NCBI GenBank assembly: GCA_021801545.1
Contig: JAJYXX010000435.1
Span: 1-6,374 of the forward strand
Direction: 5' to 3'
DNA: 6,374 nt
From: Chloroflexota bacterium
GTDB taxonomy: Bacteria > Chloroflexota > Limnocylindria > Limnocylindrales > CSP1-4
Shown here piece after piece: positions 5,130-6,374 of the stretch (positions are counted from its first letter, which is position 1; the number at the start of each line of letters is the position of its first letter). The notes under the pieces are model-generated. The model was not told the DNA's origin. It was given only the letters and a program-made list of their open reading frames with translations, and searched no databases. The translations under genes and the position numbers were made by a program.

Positions 5130-6374
5130 ATGACCGACCCGATCCCGCCGGACCCGTTCCGGCCCGACCAGCAGACCCCCGACCCGATCGATCAACCGCC
5201 GACGGGCGCGCCCGGGCAGCCCGACCCGTCGTTGCGCTACTCACCCGCCCCATCACCGCGGCCCGACTGGCGCCGCGAGGCATGGGGCACGCAGGACCAG
5301 CCGACCCCCGAGGCCTGGTTCGAGCCGCCGGCTCCGTCAACCCCGCCGCCGGCTCCGGCGACGCCGTCGCGGCGCGGCAGCAGCCCGGTCGCCCTCGTCC
5401 TCACCGCCTCGCTCATCTCGGCGATCCTCGCCTCCGGTGGCACGTACCTCACTCTGAGCGCATCGGGTGCGCTCAATCGCGCCTCGGCCCCGGCCCCGGC
5501 CGCGATCGGCGAACCGGCCGGCGCGACATCGCCGGCCCTGGCCGGTGAATCGGCCATCGTGGCCGTGGCCAAGAAGGTCAGCCCGGCGGTCGTCACGATC
5601 GTCTCCGAGGGGACGCCCCTGACCGACCAGATGTTCCCCTTCCAGGTTCCCGGCCAGCCGGTGCCGGAGGGGATCGGGTCGGGGGTCATCTTCGACTCGA
5701 ACGGCTGGATCCTCACCAACCGCCATGTCGTCGCCGGCAGCCAGAAGCTGACCGTCCGCCTGAACGACGGGCGCCGGTTCGACGGCCGGATCTACGGCAT
5801 CGACACGCTCACCGACCTCGCGATCGTCAAGGTCGAGACGACCGGCCTGCCGGCGGCCCCGATCGGCGACTCGTCGACGATCCAGGTCGGCCAGCTCGCG
5901 ATCGCGATCGGCAGCCCGCTCGGGACGTACTCGAACTCGGTGACCAGCGGGATCATCTCGGCCCTCGGGCGGACGATCCAGGTCCAGGGCGGCCAGATCA
6001 CCAACCTGATCCAGACCGATGCTGCGATCAACCCCGGCAACAGCGGCGGCCCGCTCCTCGATGCGGCCGGCAACGTCATCGGGATCAACACCGCGATCGC
6101 CAGCAACGGTCAGGGGATCGGGTTCGCGATCCCGATCAACATCGCCCGCCCGATCATGCAGCAGGCGCTCGCGGGCGAAAAGCTCGCCCGACCGTGGATC
6201 GGCGTCCGCTACCAGATGATCGACTTCGCGCTCCAGGAGGCGGAGAAGCTGCCAGTCGCGCAGGGCGCCTGGATCTCGGGCGGTCAGGACGCCACCGGCC
6301 AGCCCCAGCCGGCGGTCGTGCCGGGCAGCCCGGCCGAGAAGGCCGGCCTCAAGGAGGGCGACATCATCACGAGT
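5130..6374 (+). CDS. htrA: HtrA/DegP-like membrane-anchored serine protease (S1C), 3' truncated by window
   Basis: This open frame runs off the window end, giving 415 residues. Layout: a proline-rich, disordered cytosolic head (1-85), one membrane anchor (about 86-108, VALVLTASLISAILASGGTY), an Ala/Pro linker, then a trypsin-like domain (about 140-350) and the start of a PDZ domain (about 353 onward: ARPWIGVRY, then VVPGSPAEKAGLKEGDII). The catalytic triad is complete: His199 in ILTNRHVV, Asp229 in TLTDLAIVKV and Ser305 in NPGNSGGPLL. The oxyanion and specificity loop region GQGIGFAIPI is also typical. HtrA proteases degrade misfolded proteins outside the membrane. ATG 5130 is the first ATG after an in-frame TGA at 5055-5057; a weak AGGA (5113-5116) lies 13 bases upstream. 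Its position after a regulator-kinase pair matches PepD/HtrA stress loci. The rest of the PDZ and the stop are outside the window. Confidence 0.95.
   Translation, partial: MTDPIPPDPFRPDQQTPDPIDQPPTGAPGQPDPSLRYSPAPSPRPDWRREAWGTQDQPTPEAWFEPPAPSTPPPAPATPSRRGSSPVALVLTASLISAILASGGTYLTLSASGALNRASAPAPAAIGEPAGATSPALAGESAIVAVAKKVSPAVVTIVSEGTPLTDQMFPFQVPGQPVPEGIGSGVIFDSNGWILTNRHVVAGSQKLTVRLNDGRRFDGRIYGIDTLTDLAIVKVETTGLPAAPIGDSSTIQVGQLAIAIGSPLGTYSNSVTSGIISALGRTIQVQGGQITNLIQTDAAINPGNSGGPLLDAAGNVIGINTAIASNGQGIGFAIPINIARPIMQQALAGEKLARPWIGVRYQMIDFALQEAEKLPVAQGAWISGGQDATGQPQPAVVPGSPAEKAGLKEGDIITS

Noticed and set aside
5054..5548. A 164-codon plus-strand frame overlapping the start of the htrA-like gene
   Set aside because: It is out of frame with the protease and has only Arg/Pro/Ala-rich sequence; the protease frame has a clear anchor and catalytic triad.

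Overview
The window is very GC-rich throughout, and almost every real gene has a long open shadow frame on the other strand. Genes are tightly packed, with GTG starts and few good ribosome binding sites. With the gene content (cytosolic-type NiFe hydrogenase, CTC-type L25, OmpR-type two-component pair next to an HtrA protease with a proline-rich cytosolic head), this suggests a high-GC, environmental Gram-positive-like lineage. Chloroflexota (Limnocylindria/Ellin6529-like) or Actinomycetota-like is my best guess. That placement is inference from style, not proof.

Layout: (1) 1-224, the last ~73 codons of a NiFe hydrogenase large subunit, including the C-terminal DPCxxCxxH nickel motif. Its stop overlaps the start of (2) 221-724, the endopeptidase that trims hydrogenase large subunits. 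(3) A 110-bp gap with a 19-bp direct repeat. (4) 835-1671, a class I SAM-dependent methyltransferase of unknown substrate. (5) A GC-rich hairpin between convergent genes, with the stop codon of the next gene in its loop. (6) 1720-2391 on the minus strand, ribosomal protein L25 (CTC/TL5 type). (7) A 183-bp divergent control region with several direct repeats. (8) 2575-3273, an OmpR/PhoB-type response regulator, then (9) 3296-4984, its membrane histidine kinase. (10) A 145-bp leader carrying a repeated 18-bp motif, then (11) 5130 to the window end, a membrane-anchored HtrA/DegP-type serine protease cut inside its PDZ domain.

Two functional units stand out. The left edge is the end of a hydrogenase operon in which the large subunit and its maturation protease are translationally coupled. 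The right half is a response regulator, sensor kinase and HtrA protease locus, an arrangement known from envelope-stress systems such as MprAB-PepD, CssRS-HtrA and CiaRH-HtrA. By analogy the kinase senses envelope damage and the regulator controls the protease and perhaps itself. The methyltransferase and L25 look like unrelated neighbours.

I see no CRISPR array, tRNA, rRNA, insertion sequence or defence system. The least explained signals are the repeated AGCGT-containing motifs in the two control regions flanking the regulator/kinase genes, the stop-codon hairpin at the convergent junction, and several 15-bp and 19-bp short-period repeats.
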